Below are positions 35,190 to 44,794 of a stretch of DNA of 64,000 nt, one piece after another; position 1 is the stretch's first letter; the number at the start of each line of letters is the position of its first letter. Below the pieces are notes generated by a model. The model was not told where the DNA came from. It made no database searches and was given only the letters and a program-made list of their open reading frames with translations. A program made the translations under genes and the position numbers. Source of the DNA: Duganella sp. Root336D2 (GTDB taxonomy: Bacteria > Pseudomonadota > Gammaproteobacteria > Burkholderiales > Burkholderiaceae_D); the NCBI RefSeq assembly GCF_001425005.1, contig NZ_LMDB01000002.1:186001-250000 (forward strand), read 5' to 3'.

Positions 35190-38100
35190 ATGCACAAACA
35201 CGCCTCCGCCAACCGTTTTTACCGCCTTGTCTGGAGCACGGTACACCGCTGCTGGGTCGCCGTCGCCGAGGGCTCGCGCAGCCATGGCAAGGGCGGCGCC
35301 CGCCGCCGCGCCGCTGCCGTGCTGGCGGGCGGCCTGGCCATGACGGGAGCGGCATCTGCCAGTGCGCCGCCAGTCAACGCGCTGCCGAGCGGCATGCAGC
35401 TGGTGGCCGGCCAGGCCGGCGTGAATGTGCAGGGCAGCAGCATGACCGTCAGCCAGGCTACGCAGCAGGCGATCATGAACTGGCAGGATTTCAATATCGG
35501 GGCCGGCGCGCAGGTGCGCTTCAAGCAGCCGAATGCCTCGGCCGTGGCATTGAACCGCGTGGTCGGCGGCGAAGCCAGTGCGATCTATGGCAAGCTGTCC
35601 TCCAACGGCAAGGTGTTCCTGGTCAATCCGCAGGGTGTGCTGTTCGGCGCCGGGGCGCAGGTCGACGTCGGCGGCCTGGTGGCCACCAGCCTTGGCATCT
35701 CGGACCAGTCCTTCCTGTCCGGCAGCTACCACTTCAGCGGCAGCGGCAGCGCCGCCGTGCGTAACGAAGGCAGCATCAACGCCAATGGCGGCGTCGTCGC
35801 GCTGCTGGCGCCGGTAGTATCGAACAGCGGCAGTATCAAGGCCAAGCGCGGCAGCGTTGCCCTGGCGGCTGCCACTGCGGTCGGCCTGGACTTCCGCGGC
35901 GACGGCTTGATTACAGTACGCGTGGAGCAGGGCGCACTCGATGCGCTGGCCGAGAACAAGGGCCTGTTGCAGGCCGACGGCGGCCAGGTGCTGCTGACGG
36001 CCAAAGCCGCCGATGCGCTGGCACGATCCACCGTCAACAACGGTGGCGTGGTGCAGGCGCGCGGGCTGCTGGCTGATGGCGGCTCTATCCGCCTGGTCGG
36101 CGACGGCCAGGTGCAGGCCGGCCGGCTTGACGCCTCTTCCGGCAGGGGCAAGGGCGGCAACGTCCAGGTTGAAGGCGGCTTCGTTGCGCTCAACGGCGCG
36201 GTAAGCGCCGACGGCGCGCTTGGCGGCAGCGTGGAAGTCAAATCCGCGCACGACCTGTCGGCGGCGTCGGCATTGTCCGCGGCGGGCAGGAAGGGGCAGG
36301 GCGGCAGCATCAAGCTGTCTTCCGGCGCCAGCCTGGTGGAAAATAATGCGGCATCGACCAATGCCAGCGGCGCGTCCGACGGCGGCACGGTGTCGCTGCA
36401 AGCCGGCGGCAGCGTGCTGTCTTCCGGCCGCCATGATGTGCATGGCGCTGCAGGAAAGGGCGGCCGCGTGGACATCAGCGGCGCCGACGTGCGCCTGATG
36501 GGCGCCAAGGTGGATGCCTCCGGCGCTACCCAGGGCGGCCTGGTGCGCGTGGGCGGTGCATTCCAGGGCGGCGCCCAGCGCGATGACGCGCCGGATGCAG
36601 GGCACTTCACGGCGCGCTGGGGTGCAACGGCGGGCATTGCCAACGCCGACGCCACCTTCATCAACGACAGCACGGTACTGGACGTCTCCGCGCGCGGCAG
36701 GAGGGGCCAGGGCGGTACCGCCGTTGTCTGGTCGCAAAAGCAGACCACCATGCTGGGCGCTGTTAAAGCCACCGGCCGGGCGCGCGGCGGTGCGGTGGAG
36801 ATCTCCTCGCACGAGGACCTGCGCCATGTGGGACTGGAGCGGCTTGATATCGGCAAGGGCGGCAGCCTGCTGCTCGATCCGAAAAATATCGTCATCGGCA
36901 GTTTCGCCAATCAGTGGACCTTTGATGCGATGATCGGCAAGGGCTTCACCGGCGGCAAGAACCAGGACGTCGCTGGCTTGAATGCAGGCGACAGTTTCGG
37001 CTCCAGCGTGGCGCTCACTTCCGACGGCAAGGGCTTGGCAGTTGGGGCTCCTTTCGACGTGGGCATCGGCGGTGCCGCGGACGTGAGCTACGGCGCGGTG
37101 CGCCTCTTTACCTTCACTGACAACCAGTTCAACGGCGGCGCGCTGGCCGGCACCATCGGTTACGGCTACACCGGCGGCAACAACTACGATATGTCGGGCG
37201 TGCTGGCCGGGATGGATACCTTTGGTACCTCGGTCGCACTTAGCCGGACCGGCAATGTCCTGGCAGTAGGCGCCTTGGGCAGCGACCTGACGGGCAAGGT
37301 ATACGCCTTTGGCTTTGGCGCAGGCTTTACGGCGCCGGTACTGAATCAGACAATTACCGCTTCCAACTTCGGTGCCAATGCCTTCGGCGTGTCGGTCGCA
37401 TTGAATGGCGACGGCGACAAGCTGGCGGTTGGCGCCCTGTACAACAGGAAGGTCGAACTGTACAAGAAATCGGCGGGCAGCTTTACCATCTATAACGAGG
37501 TGGCGGGTGGCACATCGTACGATGTACAGTTTGGCACCTCCGTGGCGTTGAACGATGCCGGCACCCAGCTGGCTGTGGGAGCGCCCGGCGAAAACGGCAA
37601 CAGGGGTATGGTGTACCTGTACACCACGCCGTTCGGCGCGCGGGCGAATGCCGGCACGATCGGCCAAGGGGGCAGCAAGCTCGATATCGCCCTGGCCGAA
37701 GGCGAGATGTTCGGCGCTGCGCTTGCCATGAATGATGCCGGCACCCGCCTTGCCGTCGGTTCGCCAATCAACGGCGGGCTTGGCAATACGCTCACCGGTC
37801 CGGGCGCAGTGCGCGTCATCGACTATACCGGCGATTTCCAGTCGGCGGCCGTGACCGCAGTGATCGGACGCGATTACCTGCAAGGCACCAACGCCAGCCT
37901 TGACATCGACGATGTCGGCAATTTCGGCTTTGCCGTCGCCATGAACGGCGCCGGCGACGCACTGGCAATCGCACAACCATTTACCAGTTCGGCAGACGGC
38001 AGCGACCTGTCCACCGGTGCGGTGGGCCTGTTCCGGCTGCTTCCGGCGCCGACCGCTGCTTCCCTTACTTTCAACCAAGCCTACCCCAAGGCCGGCGTCA

Positions 38101-41100
38101 ACGCCGCGGTGGATGCGCAAAAACTCGCGGCAGCCCTGGCCAGCGGCACCAGTATCACACTACAGGCGAACAACGACATCACCTGGGAGGCCGGCAACGC
38201 CATCAGTGCAGCCGGTCCGGGATCCTTGAGCCTGCAGGCGGGCCGCAGCATCGATTTGAAATCGAACATCAGCATGGACGGTACGCTTAACGTGACCGCC
38301 AATGCCGGCACCCTGGCCGGCGTGCAGAGCCTGTACCGCAGTGTCGGCGATGCGGGGATCTCGGTCGCCAGCGGTACGACCATCAAGGCCGGCAATGTCA
38401 ACATGCTGATTGCCGAAGGCACGGGGCAAGCCAACTTCATTAGCGGGGACATCACCATAGCCGGTGCTGTGAGCGGCAACAGGGTGTCGATTGTCAACCG
38501 TGGCCTTAGCCCCGGCAGCGATATCGTCATCAACGCGGGCGGCAGCGTGGCAGGTTCGGCCGGCAGTGGCGTGACCGTCACGGTTGCTGCCGCGGGCGCC
38601 AATGGCGGTACCTTCAAGAACAACGCCGGCGCCAATGCACTGCAAGGCGGCAGCGGCGGCTACTACCACGTGTATTCCGATACGACGGTGAATACGGTGG
38701 AGAACATGACCGGCTACAGCAAGCACTACAACCAGTCTTATACCGGCGTAGCGCCAGGCTACACGAGCGGTAACGGCAACTGGTTCATGTACAGGGAGTC
38801 GCCAACCCTGGTCGTTACTCCCCAATCGGCGAGCCGGGTGTATGACGGCAGCGCGACGTTGCCGGCTTTCACCAATAACGTGAGCGGCTATATCGATGGC
38901 GATACCTACGACATAACGGGTTCGGCCGGAGCCTCCGGCTTTACCAGGGACGCCGGTACCTATGCCCTGACCAGCGGCACCCTGCAAAGCACACGAGGCT
39001 ACAACATCACGTTCGTCGGCGGCGGCATGCTGACGGTGACACCCAAGCAGCTGAATGTCACTGCCACCGGCATCAGTAAAGTGTACGACGGCCTGGACAC
39101 GGCCGCCGTGACGCTGGGGGATGACCGTGTCATCGGCGACCAGCTCAGCGCAAGCTTCACAACAAGCAGGTTCACGGACAAGAATGCAGGCAACGGCAAG
39201 GGTGTCACTGTGTCCGGTCTTTCGCTGTCCGGAACCGATGCCGGCAACTATGCGTTGGGCTCGACCAGCGCGGCTGCCAGTGCGAATATCACGCCGCGCA
39301 CCCTGAATGTGAGCGCGAACGCCGCCAACAAGGTGTATGACAGGTCCGTCAATGCCAGCGCCTCGTTCACCGACGACCGGTTGGGCAGCGACACGCTGGC
39401 GGTGAACTATGCCAGCGCCGAGTTCACCGACAAGAACGTCGGCACCGGCAAGGGCGTGCAGGTGAGCGGCCTATCGCTGTCCGGCAACGATGCAGGTAAT
39501 TATGTGCTGGGTGCGGGCTCCGCCTCGGCCACGGCCAACATCACGGCGCGCCAGCTGGTGGTTGGCGTCACTGCGTCCGACAAGGTGTATGACGGCGCCC
39601 TGTTGGCCACCGCAGACTTTACCGACGACCGCCTGAACGGCGACGTGCTGGCGGTTTCGGGCAGCGCCGCCTTCTCCGACAAGAATGCCGGCACCGCCAA
39701 ATCCGTGACGGCCAGCGGCCTGGCGCTGTCCGGTGCCGATGCGGGCAACTACGCGCTGGCATCGCCCACGGCCAGCACCACGGCGTCGATCACGGCGCGC
39801 GCGCTGACCGTGACCGCGAGCGGCAACAACAAGGTGTACGACCGCTCGCAAGCGGCGACGGTGAGTTTTGACGACGACCGTGTGGCGGGCGACGTGCTGT
39901 CGGTCGGCGGCAATGCGACCTTCACCGACAAGAACGCCGGTACTGCCAAGGATGTCAACGTGACCGGTATTGCTATTTCCGGCACCGATTCCGGCAATTA
40001 CGTGCTGTCGTCGACCCAGGCCGCGACCAAGGCGGATATCGCAAAGCGTACGCTGACGGTCAGCATGACCGGCGGGAACAAGACTTATGACGGCACGACC
40101 GGTGCGACAGTCGGCCTGGCAAGCGACGCCTTGGGCGGCGACAGCCTGTCGCTTGGCAGCGCAAGCGCCAGCTTCACCAGCAAGGATGCAGGTACCGGCA
40201 AGACGGTGAACGTCAGCGGCATTTCCATCGTTGGCGGCACAGATGCGGACAACTATGTGCTGGCTTCCGGCACCGTCAGCGGAACGGCCGATATTGGGGC
40301 GCGCGCGCTGGTGGTGACGGCCACCGGCATCAACCGCGTCTATGACGGCAGCCGCGCAGCCGGTGTAACCTTGGGCGACGACCGCGTCGATGGCGATGTG
40401 CTGTCGGTCAGCGGCAACGCTGCATTCGCCGACAAGAACGTGGGCATTGCCAAGGATATCAGCGTGACCGGGGTGTTGCTGTCCGGCTCCGATGCCGGCA
40501 ACTATGTGCTGTCGGCCAGCCCGGTCACCGCCAAGGCCGATATCAGCGTGCGCACCCTGAATGCCACCGCGACCGGTTCCAACAAGGTATACGACCGGGG
40601 CACCGCGGCAACGGTGACGCTGGACGATGATCGTGTCGCAGGCGATGTGCTGTCGCTGGCGTATGGCGCGGCAAACTTCACCGACAAGAAAGCCGGCGAC
40701 GGCAAGACGATCAATGTCAGCGGCATTTCCGCGGCTGGAACGGATTCGGGCAATTATGTGCTGGCGTCGACCAGTGCAAGCGCCAGCGGCAACATCACGC
40801 AGCGCACGCTGGTTGTCGGCGCCCAGGCTTCCAACAAGGTGTATGACGGCGCCTTGTCCGCCAGCGCGAGCTATAACGACGACCGCCTGGCAGGCGACCA
40901 GTTGGCGGTGAACGGCAATGCCAGCTTTACCGACAAGAACGTCGGCAACGGCAAGTCCGTGACTGCCAGCGGGCTGGCATTGTCCGGCGCCGATGCCGGC
41001 AATTATGTCCTGGCTTCGAACAGCGTTGGCACCACGGCCGATATCACGCCGCGCGTGCTGAATGTCAGTGTGCAAGGCAATAAGGTGTATGACGGAGGTA

Positions 41101-42947
41101 CTGCGGTTTCGGCAAGCTTCAACGATGACCGCGTGGCGGGCGACGTGCTGTCCGTCAGCGGCACCGGCAGCTTCAACAACAGGAATGCCGGCAATGGCAA
41201 GGTGCTGACGGCAACCGGCCTGGCCCTGTCCGGCGGCGACGCGGGTAATTACCAGCTGTCGTCGACGACGGTGGCGGGTTCCGGCGCCATTGCGGCGCGC
41301 GCCCTGACTGCCACCGTCGCCGCCGTCGACAGGGTTTATGACGGCACGAACAGCACTTCGGTCGTGCTGCTTGGCGACGACCGTGTGGCGGGCGACCAGC
41401 TCTTGCTTACCGGCGGCACCGGCAGCTTCGCCGACAAGAATGCCGGCAACAACAAGGCAGTCTCCCTGTCCGGCCTCACTGTAGGCGGCGCGGATGCCGG
41501 CAATTACGACGTTTCCTTCGTTGCCAACTCGACGGCCAGCATCACCCAGCGCGCATTGCAGGTAAGCGCAGGCGGCGTGGACAAGGTGTATGACGGATTG
41601 CTGGCTGCCGGCGTGGCGTACGGCGACAACCGCCTTGCCGGCGACCAGCTGGAGGTGGGCGGCAATGCCAGTTTCGCCGACAAGAACGTCGGCAATGGCA
41701 AGGCCGTTTCCGTTTCCGGCATTTTCCTGAGCGGCGCCGATGCAGGCAATTACGCCGTGAGCAACGGCACTGCAAGCACCACGGCATCCATCACACCGAA
41801 GGCGCTGGCGGCTGGCGCGAACGGGGTGGTGGGCAAAGTGTATGACGGGGGCACGTCGGCGCAGGTGGCGGCGGGCCAGGTCGCCTTGACCGGTTTCGTC
41901 GCTGGCGAAGGTGCATCCGTCGGTGCGTTGCAAGGCCGGTACAACAGCGCCGAAGTCGTGGGTGCTGGCAGTGTCAAGGCGACGCTGGACGTCGCTGCAG
42001 TGAATGCCGATGCCGGCACCGCGCTGTCGAACTATGTACTGCCGGCCGATGTTGCGCTGGCCGGCAGCATCAGTGCGCGCCAGCTGGCGATCGACGGCGT
42101 CAGCGTCGCGAGCAAGACCTACGACGGCAATACCAAGGCCAGCCTGTCGAATACCGGCAGCCTGTCCGGCCTGGTCTTTGGCGAAAGCCTGGTGCTGCAA
42201 GGCCCTGCCAGCGTGCAGTTCGATAACCGCAACGCGGGCAGCGGCAAGCAGGTCGTGGCCAGCGGCTACAGCCTGGCCGACGGCAGCGGCCTGGCGTCGA
42301 ACTATGTACTGGCCGGCAACAGCGTCACCGCCAGCGGTACCATCAACCAGGCGAAGCTGGTCGTGAAGGCTGGCGACCAGTCGCGTGCCTATGGTGCCAG
42401 CAACCCGCCACTGAGCTGGAATGCCAGCGGCTTTGTCGGCGGCGATACTTCGGCGCTGCTGAACGATGTGCATACGTTCACCACTGCTGCCCGCGACGCG
42501 GCTCCCGGCAGCTATGCCATCGTCATCGACGGCAGCCAATTGGCCAACTACGCGATCGATTACGTCAACGGCGTGATGACCGTGGCGCGCGCGCCGCGGC
42601 AGTTCGAAAACGTCATCGGCAACGCTGTGAATCCGGCGTTGCCGGGACAGCAGGACGCGATTGGGCGGGGTACGAACGTGTGGCTGCAACTGGCCAGCGA
42701 CGGCGGTCGCCTGGTCGGCGTGCCTGCGGATGTTGCCGCGGTCAACGGCGGTGCCGGTCCGGCCACCTTGAACGGGTGGGGATGGCTGATCGACCTGGTG
42801 CAGCGCGCCAAGTCGCCGAGCACAGGCAACGCGGCTGACACCACGCCGCAGCAACGCATCGGTGAAACGCGCGAATACACCATTGGCGGCGGCAGCCGCG
42901 TGAAAGTACGCGACGGCGGCGTGAACGGCGCCGTCGCACCTAACTGA
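35190..42947 (+). CDS. Giant two-partner-secretion adhesin (TpsA) with FG-GAP-like, MBG and YDG repeats
   Basis: 2585 residues. Extended signal-peptide region at 1-27 (NRFYRLVWS...WVAVAE) and signal near 40-57; TPS/haemagglutination-activity domain about 60-300 (GAQVRFKQPNASAVALNRV; GKVFLVNPQGVLFGAGAQVDVGGLVA as two blocks). Then a Gly-rich beta-helix to about 560, an FG-GAP-like region about 580-950 (FGSSVALTSDG; FGTSVALS; LAVGAP repeated), an MBG unit near 1208, about 13 YDG units (1297-2393), another MBG unit, and a 110-residue tail. Secreted through the TpsB encoded 20 bp downstream. Likely a large surface or released adhesin; binding partner unknown. Confidence 0.93.
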   Translation: MHKHASANRFYRLVWSTVHRCWVAVAEGSRSHGKGGARRRAAAVLAGGLAMTGAASASAPPVNALPSGMQLVAGQAGVNVQGSSMTVSQATQQAIMNWQDFNIGAGAQVRFKQPNASAVALNRVVGGEASAIYGKLSSNGKVFLVNPQGVLFGAGAQVDVGGLVATSLGISDQSFLSGSYHFSGSGSAAVRNEGSINANGGVVALLAPVVSNSGSIKAKRGSVALAAATAVGLDFRGDGLITVRVEQGALDALAENKGLLQADGGQVLLTAKAADALARSTVNNGGVVQARGLLADGGSIRLVGDGQVQAGRLDASSGRGKGGNVQVEGGFVALNGAVSADGALGGSVEVKSAHDLSAASALSAAGRKGQGGSIKLSSGASLVENNAASTNASGASDGGTVSLQAGGSVLSSGRHDVHGAAGKGGRVDISGADVRLMGAKVDASGATQGGLVRVGGAFQGGAQRDDAPDAGHFTARWGATAGIANADATFINDSTVLDVSARGRRGQGGTAVVWSQKQTTMLGAVKATGRARGGAVEISSHEDLRHVGLERLDIGKGGSLLLDPKNIVIGSFANQWTFDAMIGKGFTGGKNQDVAGLNAGDSFGSSVALTSDGKGLAVGAPFDVGIGGAADVSYGAVRLFTFTDNQFNGGALAGTIGYGYTGGNNYDMSGVLAGMDTFGTSVALSRTGNVLAVGALGSDLTGKVYAFGFGAGFTAPVLNQTITASNFGANAFGVSVALNGDGDKLAVGALYNRKVELYKKSAGSFTIYNEVAGGTSYDVQFGTSVALNDAGTQLAVGAPGENGNRGMVYLYTTPFGARANAGTIGQGGSKLDIALAEGEMFGAALAMNDAGTRLAVGSPINGGLGNTLTGPGAVRVIDYTGDFQSAAVTAVIGRDYLQGTNASLDIDDVGNFGFAVAMNGAGDALAIAQPFTSSADGSDLSTGAVGLFRLLPAPTAASLTFNQAYPKAGVNAAVDAQKLAAALASGTSITLQANNDITWEAGNAISAAGPGSLSLQAGRSIDLKSNISMDGTLNVTANAGTLAGVQSLYRSVGDAGISVASGTTIKAGNVNMLIAEGTGQANFISGDITIAGAVSGNRVSIVNRGLSPGSDIVINAGGSVAGSAGSGVTVTVAAAGANGGTFKNNAGANALQGGSGGYYHVYSDTTVNTVENMTGYSKHYNQSYTGVAPGYTSGNGNWFMYRESPTLVVTPQSASRVYDGSATLPAFTNNVSGYIDGDTYDITGSAGASGFTRDAGTYALTSGTLQSTRGYNITFVGGGMLTVTPKQLNVTATGISKVYDGLDTAAVTLGDDRVIGDQLSASFTTSRFTDKNAGNGKGVTVSGLSLSGTDAGNYALGSTSAAASANITPRTLNVSANAANKVYDRSVNASASFTDDRLGSDTLAVNYASAEFTDKNVGTGKGVQVSGLSLSGNDAGNYVLGAGSASATANITARQLVVGVTASDKVYDGALLATADFTDDRLNGDVLAVSGSAAFSDKNAGTAKSVTASGLALSGADAGNYALASPTASTTASITARALTVTASGNNKVYDRSQAATVSFDDDRVAGDVLSVGGNATFTDKNAGTAKDVNVTGIAISGTDSGNYVLSSTQAATKADIAKRTLTVSMTGGNKTYDGTTGATVGLASDALGGDSLSLGSASASFTSKDAGTGKTVNVSGISIVGGTDADNYVLASGTVSGTADIGARALVVTATGINRVYDGSRAAGVTLGDDRVDGDVLSVSGNAAFADKNVGIAKDISVTGVLLSGSDAGNYVLSASPVTAKADISVRTLNATATGSNKVYDRGTAATVTLDDDRVAGDVLSLAYGAANFTDKKAGDGKTINVSGISAAGTDSGNYVLASTSASASGNITQRTLVVGAQASNKVYDGALSASASYNDDRLAGDQLAVNGNASFTDKNVGNGKSVTASGLALSGADAGNYVLASNSVGTTADITPRVLNVSVQGNKVYDGGTAVSASFNDDRVAGDVLSVSGTGSFNNRNAGNGKVLTATGLALSGGDAGNYQLSSTTVAGSGAIAARALTATVAAVDRVYDGTNSTSVVLLGDDRVAGDQLLLTGGTGSFADKNAGNNKAVSLSGLTVGGADAGNYDVSFVANSTASITQRALQVSAGGVDKVYDGLLAAGVAYGDNRLAGDQLEVGGNASFADKNVGNGKAVSVSGIFLSGADAGNYAVSNGTASTTASITPKALAAGANGVVGKVYDGGTSAQVAAGQVALTGFVAGEGASVGALQGRYNSAEVVGAGSVKATLDVAAVNADAGTALSNYVLPADVALAGSISARQLAIDGVSVASKTYDGNTKASLSNTGSLSGLVFGESLVLQGPASVQFDNRNAGSGKQVVASGYSLADGSGLASNYVLAGNSVTASGTINQAKLVVKAGDQSRAYGASNPPLSWNASGFVGGDTSALLNDVHTFTTAARDAAPGSYAIVIDGSQLANYAIDYVNGVMTVARAPRQFENVIGNAVNPALPGQQDAIGRGTNVWLQLASDGGRLVGVPADVAAVNGGAGPATLNGWGWLIDLVQRAKSPSTGNAADTTPQQRIGETREYTIGGGSRVKVRDGGVNGAVAPN
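39078..42369 (+). repeat. About 13 tandem YDG repeat units within the adhesin gene
   Basis: Units of about 81-90 codons, each beginning KVYDG/KVYDR/KTYDG, with DDR..GD.L in the middle and DAGNYVL near the end. Units 1-11 are close in length (about 246-252 bp); 12 and 13 are longer and more diverged. DNA identity between units is imperfect, but the array may still vary in copy number by recombination. Confidence 0.88.
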
Positions 42948-42967
42948 TAAGAAGCAGGGAAAAAGAA

Positions 42968-44674
42968 GTGCAGAAACATACCAAAAACAGCCTGGCGCTT
43001 GCCATCCTGGGCGGACCGGCGTTCGCGCTGGCGCAGGCCTTGCCGGACGCCGGCCGCATCCTCGAACAGAACCGCCCGCCGGCTCTTGTGCGCCAGCCGG
43101 CAGCGACCGGGAAAGTGCTGCCTGACGCGGGCCCCGTGCCCGGCCTGGCGCTGGAAGGCGCCCAGAAGGTGATGGTGCGCCGCTTCACGCTGCAAGGCGT
43201 GGGCGTATTCGATACATCCGAATTGCAGGTCGTCCTGGCGCCATTTTCCGGCCGTGAGCTGACGTTTGCGGAACTGCAGCAGGCCTGCAATGCGGTGACG
43301 AACTACTACCGTGCCCGCGGCTATTTCGTGGCAAGCGCAGTATTGCCGGCGCAGGAAATCGGCGACGGCGAGGTGACGATCCAGGTGCTGGAAGGACGCA
43401 TCTCCCAGTTGCGGATGGTACCGGATGGCGAGGTGCGCCTGCGTCCCGAGATCGCGCGGCGCTACCTCGATGCACTGGTGCGGCAGGGGCAACCGGTGCA
43501 GGAGGACCGCCTGGAGCGCGCGCTGTTGTTGACGCAGGATTTGCCTGGGATGGGTGCGCGCGCAGAATTGAGCCAGGGGCAGGGCATCGGCGAGTCCGAA
43601 CTGGCGGTGCAAGTAAGCGAGAGCCGCATGGCCAGCGGTTCGCTGAGCCTGGACAATTCCAGCAACCGCTATACAGGCGCCACCCGCTTGTCGGGCAATC
43701 TTGTACTGAACGACCTGGGCGGCTACGGCGGCCAGTTGTCGCTGCTCGCATCCAGCGCCGGCGACGGCTTCACTTATGGCCGTGCGGGCTATGTTGCGCC
43801 GATGGGATTCAAGGGCCTGAAGGCCGGCGCCGCGTTCTCGCGCCTGCGCTACAAGCTGGGCGAGGAATTCAAGTCGCTGGACGCGCACGGCACGGCGTCG
43901 GTGTCGCAAATGATCGTCACGTATCCGCTGCTGCGCACGCGCAGCACCAACATCCAGCTGCGCACCGGCTACGACGATAAGCGCTACGAAAACTTTGCCA
44001 ACGGCGCCCAGACCAGCGACAAGCATGTCAAGGTATTGCCAATGGCGGTGAGTTTCAGCCGCCAGGAACAGGACGCGATGACCCAGGCCAGCCTGGAGTT
44101 GAGCCTCGGCCACCTGGACCTCGGCGGCAACCCGGCGTCGGCGGCTGCGGATGCTGCCGGCGCGCGCAGCGACGGCCGCTTCTCCCACCTGGCCTACACG
44201 CTGGGGCGTTTCCAGCGCCTGGCCGGTAACCTTGGATTGCTGCTCAATGCCAGCGGCCAGTTCGCGTCGCGCAACCTGGAGTCCGGCGAAAAATTCTCGC
44301 TTGGCGGCGCGGGGCGCGTGCGCGCCTATCCGGCCGGCGAGGCCAGCGGCGACGAGGGGCATGTACTGAGTACCGAACTGCACTACGAATTGCAGGACCT
44401 GCGCACCGACTTGTCGGCGTTCGTGGACGTGGGCCGCGTGCGCCTGAATAAGGGCTTGTACGCGGGCGCCCTGGCCGAAAACGGCCCAGGCAACAGCTAT
44501 ACCCTGAAAGGTGCGGGCCTGGGCGCGGCGTGGCGCGGCGCAAGCGGCGCCATGCTGCAGGTGCAGGTGGCGCGCAAGCTCGGCGACAATCCGGCACCGG
44601 GGGCCAGGGGTGAAGATGGGGATGGCAAGACCTCCAAAGTACGCGCCTGGTTCACGGCAAGCGTGCCGTTCTGA
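42968..44674 (+). CDS. TpsB outer-membrane transporter (ShlB/FhaC/HecB family)
   Basis: 568 residues. Signal peptide (ends AFALAQA), a proline-rich linker, POTRA-type domains (VRRFTLQGVGVF; NYYRARGYFVASAVLPAQEI; VTIQVLEGRI) and a 16-strand-type barrel ending WFTASVPF with terminal Phe. It exports the TpsA encoded just upstream. GTG start at 42968 with AGGGA upstream. Confidence 0.93.
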   Translation: MQKHTKNSLALAILGGPAFALAQALPDAGRILEQNRPPALVRQPAATGKVLPDAGPVPGLALEGAQKVMVRRFTLQGVGVFDTSELQVVLAPFSGRELTFAELQQACNAVTNYYRARGYFVASAVLPAQEIGDGEVTIQVLEGRISQLRMVPDGEVRLRPEIARRYLDALVRQGQPVQEDRLERALLLTQDLPGMGARAELSQGQGIGESELAVQVSESRMASGSLSLDNSSNRYTGATRLSGNLVLNDLGGYGGQLSLLASSAGDGFTYGRAGYVAPMGFKGLKAGAAFSRLRYKLGEEFKSLDAHGTASVSQMIVTYPLLRTRSTNIQLRTGYDDKRYENFANGAQTSDKHVKVLPMAVSFSRQEQDAMTQASLELSLGHLDLGGNPASAAADAAGARSDGRFSHLAYTLGRFQRLAGNLGLLLNASGQFASRNLESGEKFSLGGAGRVRAYPAGEASGDEGHVLSTELHYELQDLRTDLSAFVDVGRVRLNKGLYAGALAENGPGNSYTLKGAGLGAAWRGASGAMLQVQVARKLGDNPAPGARGEDGDGKTSKVRAWFTASVPF

Positions 44675-44706
44675 GGCTGCCACCTAGCCAATTGATAGCT
44701 CGCCGC

Positions 44707-44788
44707 CCCTGCCGTTAAGGGCTTTCCTGCCTATGTTGCTGAATTTTCGGGCAACCGGGATACTGGAATGCTCCATTAACGGGCAGGG
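44707..44788 (+). promoter_or_regulatory. Inverted repeat overlapping the RBS of the NHL gene
   Basis: CCCTGCCGTTAA (44707-44718) can pair with TTAACGGGCAGGG (44776-44788) with one bulged G. The right arm contains the likely Shine-Dalgarno AGGG. A 57-nt loop separates the arms, so pairing is plausible but not certain. Confidence 0.35.
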
Positions 44789-44794
44789 ATGGCC

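Noticed and set aside
39078..42369. CRISPR-like repeat array
   Set aside because: The units are about 250 bp, continuous in frame and encode YDG domains; there are no spacers or cas genes.
34716..42854. Minus-strand frames of about 1130 codons (two)
   Set aside because: Shadows of the adhesin gene; their repetitive look only reflects the YDG repeats.
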